This document shows, piece by piece, positions 1 to 8,444 of a stretch of 58,928 bases of DNA. Origin of the DNA: Planktomarina sp. (GTDB lineage: Bacteria; Pseudomonadota; Alphaproteobacteria; Rhodobacterales; Rhodobacteraceae); the NCBI GenBank assembly GCA_016780825.1, contig JADHLF010000011.1, positions 1 to 58,928 on the forward strand, in the 5' to 3' direction. Positions within the stretch are counted from its first letter, which is position 1. Every line of letters begins with the position of its first letter. The position numbers were made by a program, and so were the translations under genes. The notes under the pieces were generated by a model. That model saw only the letters and a list, made by a program, of their open reading frames with translations, made no database searches and had not been told where the DNA came from.

Positions 1-947
1 CGGGAAATATTGGCCGCGGGGCTTTGGATCTGCAGCCGGCCGAAGATGGAGATGTGATCGTGCTGGAATTATCCTCCTATCAGCTTGAACTGGCCCGCAG
101 CCTGACACCTGATATTGCGGTATTTACAAATCTCTCCCCCGATCACTTGGATCGCCACGCCGGCTATGGGGGCTATTTTGCTGCCAAACGCCGTCTGTTT
201 GCCGAAGGCTGCCCAGATGTCGCGGTGATTGGCGTTGACGAGCCGGAAGGGCAGTATTTGGCCACGCAATTGTCCGATCATACCCATGATGATCGGGTGA
301 TCCGCGTCATTTCGGGGCAAAAACCCAAGGGCGACAGTTGGCAGGTGACGGCGCGCAAGGGGTTTTTGGCGGAAAGCCGAAAGGGCCGGCAAGTCGCCTC
401 AATCGATCTGCGCAATATCCCGGGACTGCCGGGGGCGCATAATCATCAAAACGCCTGTGCCGCCTATGCGGTGCTGCGCGCTTTGAATGTGGCGCCGCGG
501 GTGATTGAAGAGGGGCTGCACAGCTTTGCGGGCCTGCCACATCGTAGCCAGACGATTGGTGAGATATCCGGGGTGCGCTTTGTCAATGACAGTAAGGCCA
601 CCAACGTTGACGCTGCACTCAAAGCGCTGAGCGCATTTGACAATATCCGCTGGATCTGCGGCGGATTGCAGAAGGAGGGGGGGCTTTCTGCGCTGCAACC
701 GGCCTTGGGGCATGTGCAAAAGGCCTATGTGATTGGACGCGAGGCGGAGGCCTTCGCCATACAGCTTGACGTGGACTGCGAAGTTTGCACCACCATGCAA
801 GCGGCAGTCCGTGCCGCCTATGCGCAAAGTCAACCGGGTGATGTGGTGCTTCTGGCCCCGACTGCGGCCAGTTTTGACCAATACGACAGTTTCGAAGCCC
901 GCGGCGAAGATTTCATCGCACAGGTCGCAGCACTTAAAGCGCCCTGA
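1..947 (+). CDS. murD: UDP-N-acetylmuramoylalanine--D-glutamate ligase MurD, 5' end missing
   Basis: This cytoplasmic ligase adds D-glutamate to UDP-MurNAc-L-Ala in peptidoglycan precursor synthesis. The reading frame is open to the left edge (codons from base 3), so the N-terminal part, including the ATP P-loop, lies outside the window; about 314 residues remain. Visible family motifs are GNIG at the very start, ELSSYQLE, NLSPDHLDRH (Mur ligase central domain), FVNDSKATN and the C-terminal SFDQYDSFEARGEDF. The usual SPACASFDQ stretch reads APTAASFDQ here, a mild variation. It opens the dcw cluster that continues with ftsW, murG and murC, but a block of glycosyltransferase remnants, a GT25 gene and a reversed flavoprotein gene separates it from ftsW. 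Identification is firm; only the start is unseen. Confidence 0.96.
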   Translation, partial: GNIGRGALDLQPAEDGDVIVLELSSYQLELARSLTPDIAVFTNLSPDHLDRHAGYGGYFAAKRRLFAEGCPDVAVIGVDEPEGQYLATQLSDHTHDDRVIRVISGQKPKGDSWQVTARKGFLAESRKGRQVASIDLRNIPGLPGAHNHQNACAAYAVLRALNVAPRVIEEGLHSFAGLPHRSQTIGEISGVRFVNDSKATNVDAALKALSAFDNIRWICGGLQKEGGLSALQPALGHVQKAYVIGREAEAFAIQLDVDCEVCTTMQAAVRAAYAQSQPGDVVLLAPTAASFDQYDSFEARGEDFIAQVAALKAP

Positions 948-1126
948 CCCGCGCCACCAGCGGTGTGGTGGCTGCAAGCAGGATGGAAACATTGCGTGTA
1001 AGTAACCAGTATAATTTGTGATTTTAACCCTCATATCTGTAAAAACAGGGACGTAAAATTTAGGACGAAATTATTTAATGAGCTCGGACAGTCTCAAGAG
1101 ATCCTGGCAAAAACGAGGAAGGCAAA

Positions 1127-1261
1127 GTGCAAGTACCGCATATTTTTGTATTAACCCTTGAGGGGGCCGAGCATCGACGCAGAACGCTCATGAAACAATT
1201 AGACGATCAGGGCCAAATTTCAACACAGATTCCGGTTCACAATTGCGATCGAAAATTCTGA
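1127..1261 (+). pseudogene. N-terminal remnant of a family 25-type glycosyltransferase
   Basis: From a GTG at 1127 the frame gives 44 residues beginning VQVPHIFVLTLEGAEHRR and ending in a stop at 1259-1261. The pattern of a hydrophobic strand, then an R-rich turn (EHRRRTLMKQL), matches the start of LPS-type GT25 glycosyltransferases, like the gene at 1856 (IHYINLNHRADRR). The rest of such a protein, normally over 200 residues, is absent. A purine-rich site, GAGGAAGG, precedes the GTG. I read it as a truncated gene whose 3' part was lost when GT10 sequence became joined to it. Similarity is judged by eye only. Confidence 0.5.
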
Positions 1262-1661
1262 GAGTCCCGGGTATATTACCGAAAAATTAACGGATGCGTT
1301 TTTGGCGCGGACTATTCCAATCTACTGGGGCGACCCTCGTGTGGCTGAGGAATTCAATCCCCAAGCATTTATTGACGTGAGGTCGTACGAAAATTTTTCG
1401 GCGGCTATTGATGACATTATTAATGTAAATCAAAATCCTGAGCGTATCCTCGAAATTTTAAACGCGCCCGTTTTTAACGATGGAGTAAACAAAATCAATG
1501 GATTTAAAGCTGGAGCACAGGCGTTCCTGCAGGCGATATTTGATCAACCGTTATATGAAGCGCGACGACGTCCACGGCATGGAAATTCACAGTGGCTGGA
1601 ACAAAGACGTCGAAAAGACCAAACCGGTTTCAAAAAGCTCTTGAAGCGAAATCGCCAATAG
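1203..1661 (+). pseudogene. C-terminal remnant of a GT10 alpha-1,3-fucosyltransferase
   Basis: The open frame runs from a stop at 1200-1202 to 1661. From about 1230 it encodes FTIAIENSESPGYITEKL, then TIPIYWGDPRVAEEFNPQAF and a FIDVRSYENF segment. These are the conserved C-terminal signatures of bacterial GT10 fucosyltransferases (the ENS..PGYVTEK and PIYWG.P motifs that bind GDP-fucose). The N-terminal acceptor domain is missing, and no ribosome site or normal start precedes the conserved part. The tail after about residue 115 (RRRPRHGNSQW) is basic and may be out of its original frame. The piece overlaps the end of the GT25 remnant in another frame, which points to a deletion joining two glycosyltransferase genes. 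Confidence 0.6.
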
Positions 1662-1812
1662 CTCGTGTGTGTCTGCCGGGATAGGTGGGTATGAAGATGA
1701 TTTACGACCCACGATTGTGCGCGTTGCAAAAAGGATATTTTATGAATTTCTCAATCTTTGGAAAAAACTAAAGAAGGCTGCGCGACGAATATCGCCGCAG
1801 GGCACAAAATAA
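1555..1812 (+). pseudogene. Frameshifted C-terminal remnant of an unrecognised protein
   Basis: Three short frames can be read as one coherent protein end broken by indels: 1555-1644 (MKRDDVHGMEIHSGWNKD), then a frame through 1631-1684 (FQKALEAKSPIARVCLPG), then 1672-1812 (IGGYEDDLRPTIVRVAKR followed by a basic helix). The last residues of the second and the first of the third overlap, as expected from a one-base indel. I do not recognise the family. Its place among glycosyltransferase remnants suggests a surface-polysaccharide gene, but that is inference. Confidence 0.35.
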
Positions 1813-1855
1813 AATTCTCAAACAGCGCTGGGCGTGCAAATCTGGCAGGCCCCCC

Positions 1856-2479
1856 GTGGCGCAGGCCAATGGCCCGTCCGGGCTTGATCGCTGTGAGATT
1901 CACTACATCAATCTCAATCATCGCGCCGACCGGCGGGCGGCACTCCAATCTGAGTTTAAGGCGCTCGGTGTCACGCGCTTCGCCCGCTTTGAGGCGATTT
2001 CTGATGCCAATGGTGCGCTGGGCTGCGCCAAATCTCATGAAGCCGTGCTGGCGTCGGCGTCACTCACTGAAGATCAGCTCCTCATGATCTGCGAGGATGA
2101 TTGCCAATTTATTGCAGAGCGCGCGGCAATAGATGCAGCGATTGAGGAGTTTTTCTACAATCCGCATTTGGATGTGCTGTGTCTCGCATATAATGCGCAA
2201 AACGGGTTTGCGATTTCGCAAAACCTGATGATTACCTCTGACACTCAAACGATGAGTTGCTATATTTTAAAAGCCCCCGCTATTGCTCCGGTGTTGGAGT
2301 TGGTGCGCGTCAGCGTGGAGAACCTGGCGCGCGGGGGGGCGGGGTATGACTATGCGATTGACCGGGTCTGGAAGCGATTGCAGCGGCAGATGTTTTTTGC
2401 CCTCACAAAAGATCATTTCGCCCGGCAGCGGCCGTCTTTTTCAGACATCGAAAAAAGCTACCAAGATTATGGGTTATAA
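1856..2479 (+). CDS. Glycosyltransferase family 25-like protein
   Basis: The 207-residue protein resembles LPS/LOS glycosyltransferases of family 25, which transfer sugars onto surface glycans. It starts with EIHYINLNHRADRRAAL, the nucleotide-sugar binding strand of the family, continues with a GCAKSHEAVL segment (family pattern GC..SH), and has the acidic ICEDDC motif near residue 80, the expected metal/donor site. The GTG at 1856 was chosen because a GCAGG element lies about 7 bases upstream; the frame stays open upstream to 1772 without a better start. Its stop abuts and overlaps the stop of the convergent flavoprotein gene (2474-2479). The acceptor sugar cannot be told from sequence. It sits beside the remnants of other glycosyltransferases, so it may be the surviving member of a small glycan locus. 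Confidence 0.75.
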   Translation: MAQANGPSGLDRCEIHYINLNHRADRRAALQSEFKALGVTRFARFEAISDANGALGCAKSHEAVLASASLTEDQLLMICEDDCQFIAERAAIDAAIEEFFYNPHLDVLCLAYNAQNGFAISQNLMITSDTQTMSCYILKAPAIAPVLELVRVSVENLARGGAGYDYAIDRVWKRLQRQMFFALTKDHFARQRPSFSDIEKSYQDYGL

Positions 2480-3664
2480 CCCGGCTTTAATCGCCTGCCC
2501 CGCGACCCATCCGGAGGACCAGGCCCATTGGAAATTATACCCGCCGAGCCAGCCGGTGACATCCACACATTCGCCAATGAAATAAAGACCGGGTTGGGTT
2601 TTTGCCCTCATGGTTTTGGACGAGAGCGCAGCCGTATCCACCCCACCGACCATCACCTCGGCGGTGCGATAGCCTTCGGTGCCGGCGGGGGTGAGCTGCC
2701 ATTGGGTGAGGCGCTCTGTAAGGTGGTCCAGCTGGGCGGCGGTGAGATCGGCGATGCGCTCGGGCAGAACAAGATCTTGCAGCACCAAGGGCACCAGTCG
2801 CGCGGGCAGGAGGCGGGTCAGGATGGTCAGAGGTGATTTCCGCCCTTCGGTTTCCTTTGCCTCTCTGACTGTGCGGCGCAGCGCCTCTTCTGGCAAAAGA
2901 CCCAGCGTGAGAACCTCGCCCGGTGACCAATAGCTGGACACTTGCAAGGCCGCAGGCCCCGATAGGCCACGGTGGGTGAACAGGACAGCTTCCTCAAAAG
3001 CTGTGCCATTGGTCTGCAACCGCGCGGGGGCGGCGACGCCGCTTATGGACTGAAAGGCCTCCTGCTGAGCGCCTGAAAAGGTGAAGGGCACCAAGCCTGC
3101 ATAGGTTTCGGTCACCGGAATGCCAAATTGTTGCGCCAGGCGCAGGGCAAAGTCTGTGGCCCCCATCTTCGGAATTGGCTTGCCGCCAGAGGCCACCACA
3201 AGATTATGCGCTGTGACCGCGCGCGGCCCCTGTGGGCCGATGAGCTGGATCGTGTAGCCCCCTTCCGTCGTTGAGACCGATTGCACCGAGGTGTTGAGCT
3301 GGAGCTGCGCCCCGGCCTCCGCCACGCCCTTGAGGAGCATGGCGACAATCTCCTTGGCTGAGCCATCACAAAACAATTGCCCCAGTGTTTTCTCGTGATA
3401 GGCGATACCACTGCGGGCCACCCAATCGATGAAATCCCATTGTGTGTAGCGGGCCAGGGCGGATTTGGCGAAATGCGGATTGCGGCTGATATAATTCTCC
3501 GCTGAGGCATAGAGATTGGTGAAGTTACAACGTCCACCGCCGCTGATGCGAATTTTTTCGCCCGCGGCTTTGGCGTGATCAATCACCAAGCATTTGCCCG
3601 GCGCTTGTGCGGCACAGATCAACCCAGCGGCTCCGGCGCCTATAATTAATGTATCAAAGTCCAT
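2474..3664 (-). CDS. HI0933/BaiN-family NAD(P)/FAD-dependent oxidoreductase
   Basis: The 396-residue flavoprotein carries an N-terminal Rossmann FAD-binding motif (LIIGAGAAGLICAAQ), the family signature KIRISGGGRCNFTN near residue 40, an internal glycine motif (VVASGGKPIPKMGATDF), and a C-terminal FAD motif (GLYFIGECVDVTGWLGGYNF). These place it in the HI0933-like family, often annotated as aminoacetone oxidase family or BaiN-like. The physiological substrate is unknown for most members. It lies on the minus strand between murD and ftsW and converges with the GT25 gene. The start ATG at 3664 is followed directly by MDFDTLIIGAG, so it is secure. Confidence 0.88.
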   Translation of the reverse strand: MDFDTLIIGAGAAGLICAAQAPGKCLVIDHAKAAGEKIRISGGGRCNFTNLYASAENYISRNPHFAKSALARYTQWDFIDWVARSGIAYHEKTLGQLFCDGSAKEIVAMLLKGVAEAGAQLQLNTSVQSVSTTEGGYTIQLIGPQGPRAVTAHNLVVASGGKPIPKMGATDFALRLAQQFGIPVTETYAGLVPFTFSGAQQEAFQSISGVAAPARLQTNGTAFEEAVLFTHRGLSGPAALQVSSYWSPGEVLTLGLLPEEALRRTVREAKETEGRKSPLTILTRLLPARLVPLVLQDLVLPERIADLTAAQLDHLTERLTQWQLTPAGTEGYRTAEVMVGGVDTAALSSKTMRAKTQPGLYFIGECVDVTGWLGGYNFQWAWSSGWVAGQAIKAGL

Positions 3665-3784
3665 AGGCGATGACTTGCCTGTTGTGGCGCAAATGGCAAG
3701 GCAATTGGCACTGGAAAAATGCGCAGAGTCCGGCTAATATTCTCCCAGACCTCAAAAATGGGGCGCAGTACAGGCGGTTTTAGA

Positions 3785-4945
3785 ATGACAGAGATGGTAC
3801 ATGGGCCTTTGCCCGTTGAAGTACGCGATCCAATTTTGCCTCGGTGGTGGCGGACCGTGGACCGTTGGACGATGGCCAGTGTTCTGTTTTTGTTTATCTT
3901 TGGTTTGATCCTAGCCCTCGCTGCCTCGCCCCCGCTGGCCGAGCGCAACAATCTTGATGCGTTTTATTATGTGCACCGGCAAGCGGTCTTCGGTGGTTTG
4001 GCCCTTGTGGCCATGACCATCACTTCGATGATGTCCCCCGATACGGTGCGGCGCTGGGCCACGGTGAGCTTTGGCTGTGCGCTCCTGGCGCTGATCTTGC
4101 TGCCGATATTTGGAACAGATTTTGGCAAGGGCGCGACACGCTGGTATTCCTTTGGCTTTGCCTCCGTGCAGCCCTCTGAATTTATCAAGCCGGTCTTTGT
4201 TGTCTTTTCAGCTTGGTTGATCTCTGCCTCCTTTGAGCCAGGCGGACCTCCAGGCCGGATGATGTCTTTTGCCGTGGCCGTGGTGATTGCCGGGTTTTTG
4301 GCGCTTCAACCGGATTTCGGCCAGGCCAGTTTGATCCTCTTTGCCTGGGGCGTTATGTATTTTTGCGCCGGTGCGCCGCTTTTGTTCATTCTGTCCATGG
4401 CCGCCGCGACGGTTTTGGCCGGCTTTGTGGCCTATAATTACAGCGAACATTTCGCCCGGCGCATTGACGGCTATATGGCGGCAGATGTGGATCCGAACAC
4501 CCAGCTTGGATATGCGGCCAATGCCATTCAAGAGGGGGGCTTATTTGGTGTGGGCACAGGTGAAGGCTCGGTGAAATGGTCCTTGCCCGATGCCCATACG
4601 GATTTCATCATTGCGGTGGCGGCTGAGGAATATGGCGTGCTGATGGTCTTGGTCATTTTAGGGCTCTTTGTGGTGATCGTTCTGCGGACTCTGGCCCGTT
4701 TGGTGCAAGAGCGGAACCTTTTTGTGCGTCTTGCCGGGACGGGTTTGGTGTCCATGTTTGGGGTGCAAGCCATGATCAACATGGGTGTTGCGGTGCGTTT
4801 GCTGCCGGCGAAGGGCATGACGTTGCCCTTCGTCAGCTATGGCGGTTCATCTTTGATTGCCGGCGGCATTGCTCTGGGTATGATCCTGGCCTTGACGCGC
4901 AGTCGCCCCCAAGGGGCTTTGAGCGCTGTGATGCGTGGATATTGA
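3785..4945 (+). CDS. ftsW: Peptidoglycan glycosyltransferase FtsW
   Basis: FtsW is the septal SEDS glycan polymerase that works with PBP3 (FtsI) in the inner membrane. The 386-residue product has multiple hydrophobic segments, the SEDS motif SVQPSEFIKP near the middle, and a C-terminal PFVSYGGSSLIAGGIALG segment, all typical. An in-frame ATG exists at 3719, but the peptide before 3785 (MRRVRLIFSQTSKMGR) is unlike the family N terminus. I prefer ATG 3785, which leaves a cytoplasmic tail before the first membrane helix. The stop ends one base before the murG ATG (4947), implying co-transcription and translational coupling. Confidence 0.93.
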   Translation: MTEMVHGPLPVEVRDPILPRWWRTVDRWTMASVLFLFIFGLILALAASPPLAERNNLDAFYYVHRQAVFGGLALVAMTITSMMSPDTVRRWATVSFGCALLALILLPIFGTDFGKGATRWYSFGFASVQPSEFIKPVFVVFSAWLISASFEPGGPPGRMMSFAVAVVIAGFLALQPDFGQASLILFAWGVMYFCAGAPLLFILSMAAATVLAGFVAYNYSEHFARRIDGYMAADVDPNTQLGYAANAIQEGGLFGVGTGEGSVKWSLPDAHTDFIIAVAAEEYGVLMVLVILGLFVVIVLRTLARLVQERNLFVRLAGTGLVSMFGVQAMINMGVAVRLLPAKGMTLPFVSYGGSSLIAGGIALGMILALTRSRPQGALSAVMRGY

Positions 4946-4946
4946 T

Positions 4947-6041
4947 ATGACACAACCTCCTCTTTTGGTTCTCGCAGCCGGTGGGACCGGCGGGCATATG
5001 TTCCCGGCGCAGGCCGTGGCTGAGGTCATGTTGGCGCGTGGCTGGCGGGTGGTTTTGTCCACCGATGCCCGCGGTGCGCGCTACACGGGCGGGTTTCCAT
5101 CTGATGTTGTGATCGAGCAAGTCTCCAGCGCCACTTTTGCCAAGGGCGGGCTGATGAGCAAAATCTTGGTTCCAATCCGTATTGCATTGGGCATCACCAC
5201 CGCACGGCGCAAAATGCGCCGGGATCGGCCAAATGTTGTGGTGGGCTTTGGCGGTTATCCGGCGATACCGGCGATGGGGGCTGCGACCTCGCTTGGTGTG
5301 CCTTGTATGTTGCATGAGCAAAACGGGGTTCTGGGGCGCGTCAATCAATTGTTTGCGCCGCGGGTCAATCAAATCGCCTGCGGCACATGGCCGACTGAAT
5401 TGCCGCACGGGCTCACGGGTCACCATGTGGGCAATCCGGTGCGCGCGGAGATTTTGGCGCGCCATGCTGCGGGCTATATCGAGCCAGGCGATCATCCCAT
5501 GAGCCTTTTGGTGATCGGGGGGTCGCAGGGGGCGCGGATCTTATCGGATGTGGTGCCTGCGGCGATTGCGTTATTGCCAAAGAGCTTGCTCAACAACCTG
5601 CGGATTGCTCAACAGGCCCGCGAAGAGGATCGCGCGCGGGTGCAGGCGGCCTATGACGATATGGGGCTACGCGCCGATGTCCGGTCTTTTTTCGACGACA
5701 TCCCCGAGCGCATGAGTGAGGCGCAGCTGGTGATTAGCCGCTCTGGTGCCTCCTCTGTGGCCGATATCTCCGTTATTGGCCGCCCGTCGATTTTTGTCCC
5801 ACTGGCGGCAGCCATTCGTGATGAGCAAACCGCCAATGCTCGCGAGTTGGTCGCGGCGGGGGGCGCGCGGCTTCTGACCGAAGACGCCTTTACGCCCGAG
5901 GCTTTGGCCGCTGAAATTCAAGATATATTAACCAATGGCCCTCAAGCCCATTCCATGGCCGAGGCGGCGTTGCGCTGCGCCAAACCTGAAGCGGCAAACA
6001 CCCTTGCGGATATGATCGAGGCCTTGGCCGGGGAGACGTGA
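4947..6041 (+). CDS. murG: UDP-GlcNAc:lipid I GlcNAc transferase MurG
   Basis: MurG converts lipid I to lipid II on the cytoplasmic face of the membrane, the last intracellular step before flipping. The 364-residue protein shows the GT28 N-terminal loop GGTGGHMFPAQAVAE, a GGYPAIPAMG segment, HEQNGVLGRVNQ, and the UDP-GlcNAc site (VIGGSQGARILSD, then SRSGASSVADI and DEQTANARELV). The ATG at 4947 is chosen over the GTG at 4935 because the latter would lie inside the ftsW coding end; the family starts just before the glycine loop. Its stop TGA overlaps the murC ATG by one base. Confidence 0.96.
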   Translation: MTQPPLLVLAAGGTGGHMFPAQAVAEVMLARGWRVVLSTDARGARYTGGFPSDVVIEQVSSATFAKGGLMSKILVPIRIALGITTARRKMRRDRPNVVVGFGGYPAIPAMGAATSLGVPCMLHEQNGVLGRVNQLFAPRVNQIACGTWPTELPHGLTGHHVGNPVRAEILARHAAGYIEPGDHPMSLLVIGGSQGARILSDVVPAAIALLPKSLLNNLRIAQQAREEDRARVQAAYDDMGLRADVRSFFDDIPERMSEAQLVISRSGASSVADISVIGRPSIFVPLAAAIRDEQTANARELVAAGGARLLTEDAFTPEALAAEIQDILTNGPQAHSMAEAALRCAKPEAANTLADMIEALAGET

Positions 6042-7432
6042 TGAATAAAGTAACCAAACTGCCCGGCGACATTGGCGCGATTCATTTTGTGGGGATCGGC
6101 GGCATTGGCATGTCCGGCATTGCCGAGGTTCTTTTGGATCAGGGATACCGGGTGCAGGGATCTGACTTGAAAGCCTCAAAGATCACCCGGCGGCTTGAGC
6201 GTTTGGGCGCCACCGTGTTTTTGGGGCAGAGGGCTGAGAACTTGGCCGGTGCTGAGGTGATTGTTGTCTCCACAGCCATCAAGCCGGGAAACCCTGAATT
6301 GGATGAGGCGCGCAAGGCCGGCTTGCCGGTGGTGCGGCGTGCAGAAATGCTGGCGGAATTGATGCGGCTCAAGTCGAATGTGGCCGTGGCCGGCACCCAT
6401 GGCAAGACAACCACCACGACGATGGTCTCAACCTTGCTGCATGCGGGTGGGTTTGATCCGACGGTGGTGAATGGCGGCGTAATTCATGCGTTTGAATCCA
6501 ATGCCCGCACGGGCCAGGGAGAATGGATGGTCGTTGAGGCAGATGAAAGTGACGGGACATTCAATCGCCTGCCCGCGACCATTGCCGTGGTCACCAATAT
6601 TGATCCTGAGCATATGGAGCATTGGGGCAGTTTCGACAATCTGCGCCAGGGCTTCTTCGAATTTGTGCATAATATCCCATTTTATGGTTTGGTTGTCTGC
6701 AACACTGATCACGCCGAAGTGCAGGCTTTGGTCGGTCGCATTACCGATCGCCGGGTCATGACCTATGGGTTCAACGCCCAAGCGGATGTGCGGGCTGTCA
6801 ATCTCGCCTATGAAAAGGGTGCGGCGTTTTTTGATGTGGCGTTGCGTGATGGTCGGGTGATTGCCGATTGCACCCTGCCAATGCCGGGCGATCACAATGT
6901 CTCGAATGCTCTGGCGGCGGTGGCCGTGGCGCTGCATTTGGGTATGAGCGCGGAGACGATCCGCGATGGCCTGCGCAGTTTCAAGGGCGTTAATCGCCGC
7001 TTCACGCGGGTGGAAGAAATTGACGGGGTTACGGTTATCGATGACTATGCTCATCACCCTGTGGAAATTGCCGCCGCTCTCAAAGCGGCACGCCAATCAC
7101 ATGCGGGCCGGATCATGGCCGTGCATCAACCGCATCGCTACTCGCGTCTCAGTGATCTGTTCGAAGAATTTTGCACCTGTTTTAATGATGCAGATGTGGT
7201 TGGGATCACGGATATTTTCGCCGCAGGCGAGGCGCCCATTGAGGGGGCGGACCGTGACAGCCTTGTCGCTGGATTGACCAATCACGGGCATCGCAACGCG
7301 GTTGCGGTTGCCGATGAAGCAGCGCTTGGCGCGTTTCTTGCCGAGCAATGCAGACCGGGTGATATGTTAATCTGCCTTGGGGCGGGCTCGATCTCTGCTT
7401 GGGCGCATGGGCTGGCAGGTGAGGTTGAATAA
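6041..7432 (+). CDS. murC: UDP-N-acetylmuramate--L-alanine ligase MurC
   Basis: MurC attaches L-alanine to UDP-MurNAc, the first peptide step of peptidoglycan synthesis. The 463-residue protein has the N-terminal Rossmann motif GIGGIGMSGIAEVL, the ATP P-loop VAGTHGKTTTTTM at about residue 110, EADESDGTF, NIDPEHMEHW, GDHNVSNALAA, VNRRFTRVEE and the C-terminal VIDDYAHHPVEIAAALKA and HQPHRYSR motifs. All ligand and Mg2+ residues expected for the family are present. ATG 6041 overlaps the murG stop, so the two are coupled; a GTG at 6038 is an alternative. The gene ends three bases before the stop of a convergent EamA transporter gene. Confidence 0.97.
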   Translation: MNKVTKLPGDIGAIHFVGIGGIGMSGIAEVLLDQGYRVQGSDLKASKITRRLERLGATVFLGQRAENLAGAEVIVVSTAIKPGNPELDEARKAGLPVVRRAEMLAELMRLKSNVAVAGTHGKTTTTTMVSTLLHAGGFDPTVVNGGVIHAFESNARTGQGEWMVVEADESDGTFNRLPATIAVVTNIDPEHMEHWGSFDNLRQGFFEFVHNIPFYGLVVCNTDHAEVQALVGRITDRRVMTYGFNAQADVRAVNLAYEKGAAFFDVALRDGRVIADCTLPMPGDHNVSNALAAVAVALHLGMSAETIRDGLRSFKGVNRRFTRVEEIDGVTVIDDYAHHPVEIAAALKAARQSHAGRIMAVHQPHRYSRLSDLFEEFCTCFNDADVVGITDIFAAGEAPIEGADRDSLVAGLTNHGHRNAVAVADEAALGAFLAEQCRPGDMLICLGAGSISAWAHGLAGEVE

Positions 7433-7435
7433 GCG

Positions 7436-8314
7436 CTAGGCGGAACCCTTGCTGGGGCGGGTTGCCAGATAGACCCCGCCACCTGACACGAGAAGACCAA
7501 CCCAAGCCAAAAGAGGCATTGGCTCGTCCAGGGTCAGCCAAGCGATCAAAGCGGCCAGCGGCGGGACCAGGAACAGCAGGGTCGAAACCCGAGAGACTTG
7601 CCCGGCGCGGATCATAGCCAGCAAAAGACCAACCGCCACCACAGAATTTCCAATGACCAAATAGGCCAGCGCCCAATAGAATGATGGCGTCCAATTTACC
7701 GCGGCAATTTCGGCCCAGTTCAGAAAGGGCAAAAGCCCCAGGAGCCCGGCGCTATAGCCAATCAAATTGGCGCTCACCGGGTGATGCGACAAGCCAAAGC
7801 GTTTTTCCCAAAGGGTCGCGAGGGTTATGCCGGCTAAGGCCAATGCGGCAAAACCAAAGCCGGCCAGCGGCGGCGGCCCAATCTCCAGACGCGCGACGAT
7901 GACCGTGAGGGTGCCGATCATGGCAATCGCAAGGCCAAACCATTGCAGCCAGCTGACCGCTTCGCCGGTCCAGCGCGGCGCCAAAAGGGCAACCAAAATG
8001 GGCTGCAAGGAGAAGATGAGCGCCGCGGTGCCAGCGGCCACGCCATTGACAAAGGAAAAATACGCCATGCCGAAATAGACGGTTTGCATCAAGACCCCCA
8101 CAAACCCAAGATGAAGGTAACCGCTGAGGGTTTTGGGCAGCGGTGGGCGCAAGATCGCAAATAAGGCCGCCATTATGGCAATAACGGCCGCAAATCGCAA
8201 AGCCAGCAAAGCCATGGGGGCGGCATCGACAAGGGCCACTTTGGCCACGACATACCCTGCCGACCAAAGCAGCAGGAACAAAAGCGGCGTGATGGCCAAC
8301 CAAAGACGTTGCAT
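7436..8314 (-). CDS. EamA/DMT-family transporter
   Basis: The 292-residue protein is almost wholly hydrophobic and fits two repeats of five membrane helices, as in drug/metabolite (EamA) exporters. It begins MQRLWLAITPLLFLLLWSAG, with the W-x-x-x-Y/V-A-K pattern of the first helix (SAGYVVAKVALV), and the second repeat begins near FAALALAGITLATLWEKR. The substrate cannot be inferred. It is reversed within the dcw cluster, converging with murC and divergent from murB, so the 130-base gap at 8315-8444 must carry its own promoter and one for murB. Confidence 0.88.
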   Translation of the reverse strand: MQRLWLAITPLLFLLLWSAGYVVAKVALVDAAPMALLALRFAAVIAIMAALFAILRPPLPKTLSGYLHLGFVGVLMQTVYFGMAYFSFVNGVAAGTAALIFSLQPILVALLAPRWTGEAVSWLQWFGLAIAMIGTLTVIVARLEIGPPPLAGFGFAALALAGITLATLWEKRFGLSHHPVSANLIGYSAGLLGLLPFLNWAEIAAVNWTPSFYWALAYLVIGNSVVAVGLLLAMIRAGQVSRVSTLLFLVPPLAALIAWLTLDEPMPLLAWVGLLVSGGGVYLATRPSKGSA

Positions 8315-8444
8315 GCGGTCTCCTCAGATCGATGGGCCTAGGATGGATCATTTTGGGGGACAGATGTACAGTGTGATTTGACCTAACGGCTTTGACTTGG
8401 CGGCCATGATCCGGTCTAAGCAAAGAGACTTAACTAAGGCGCAG

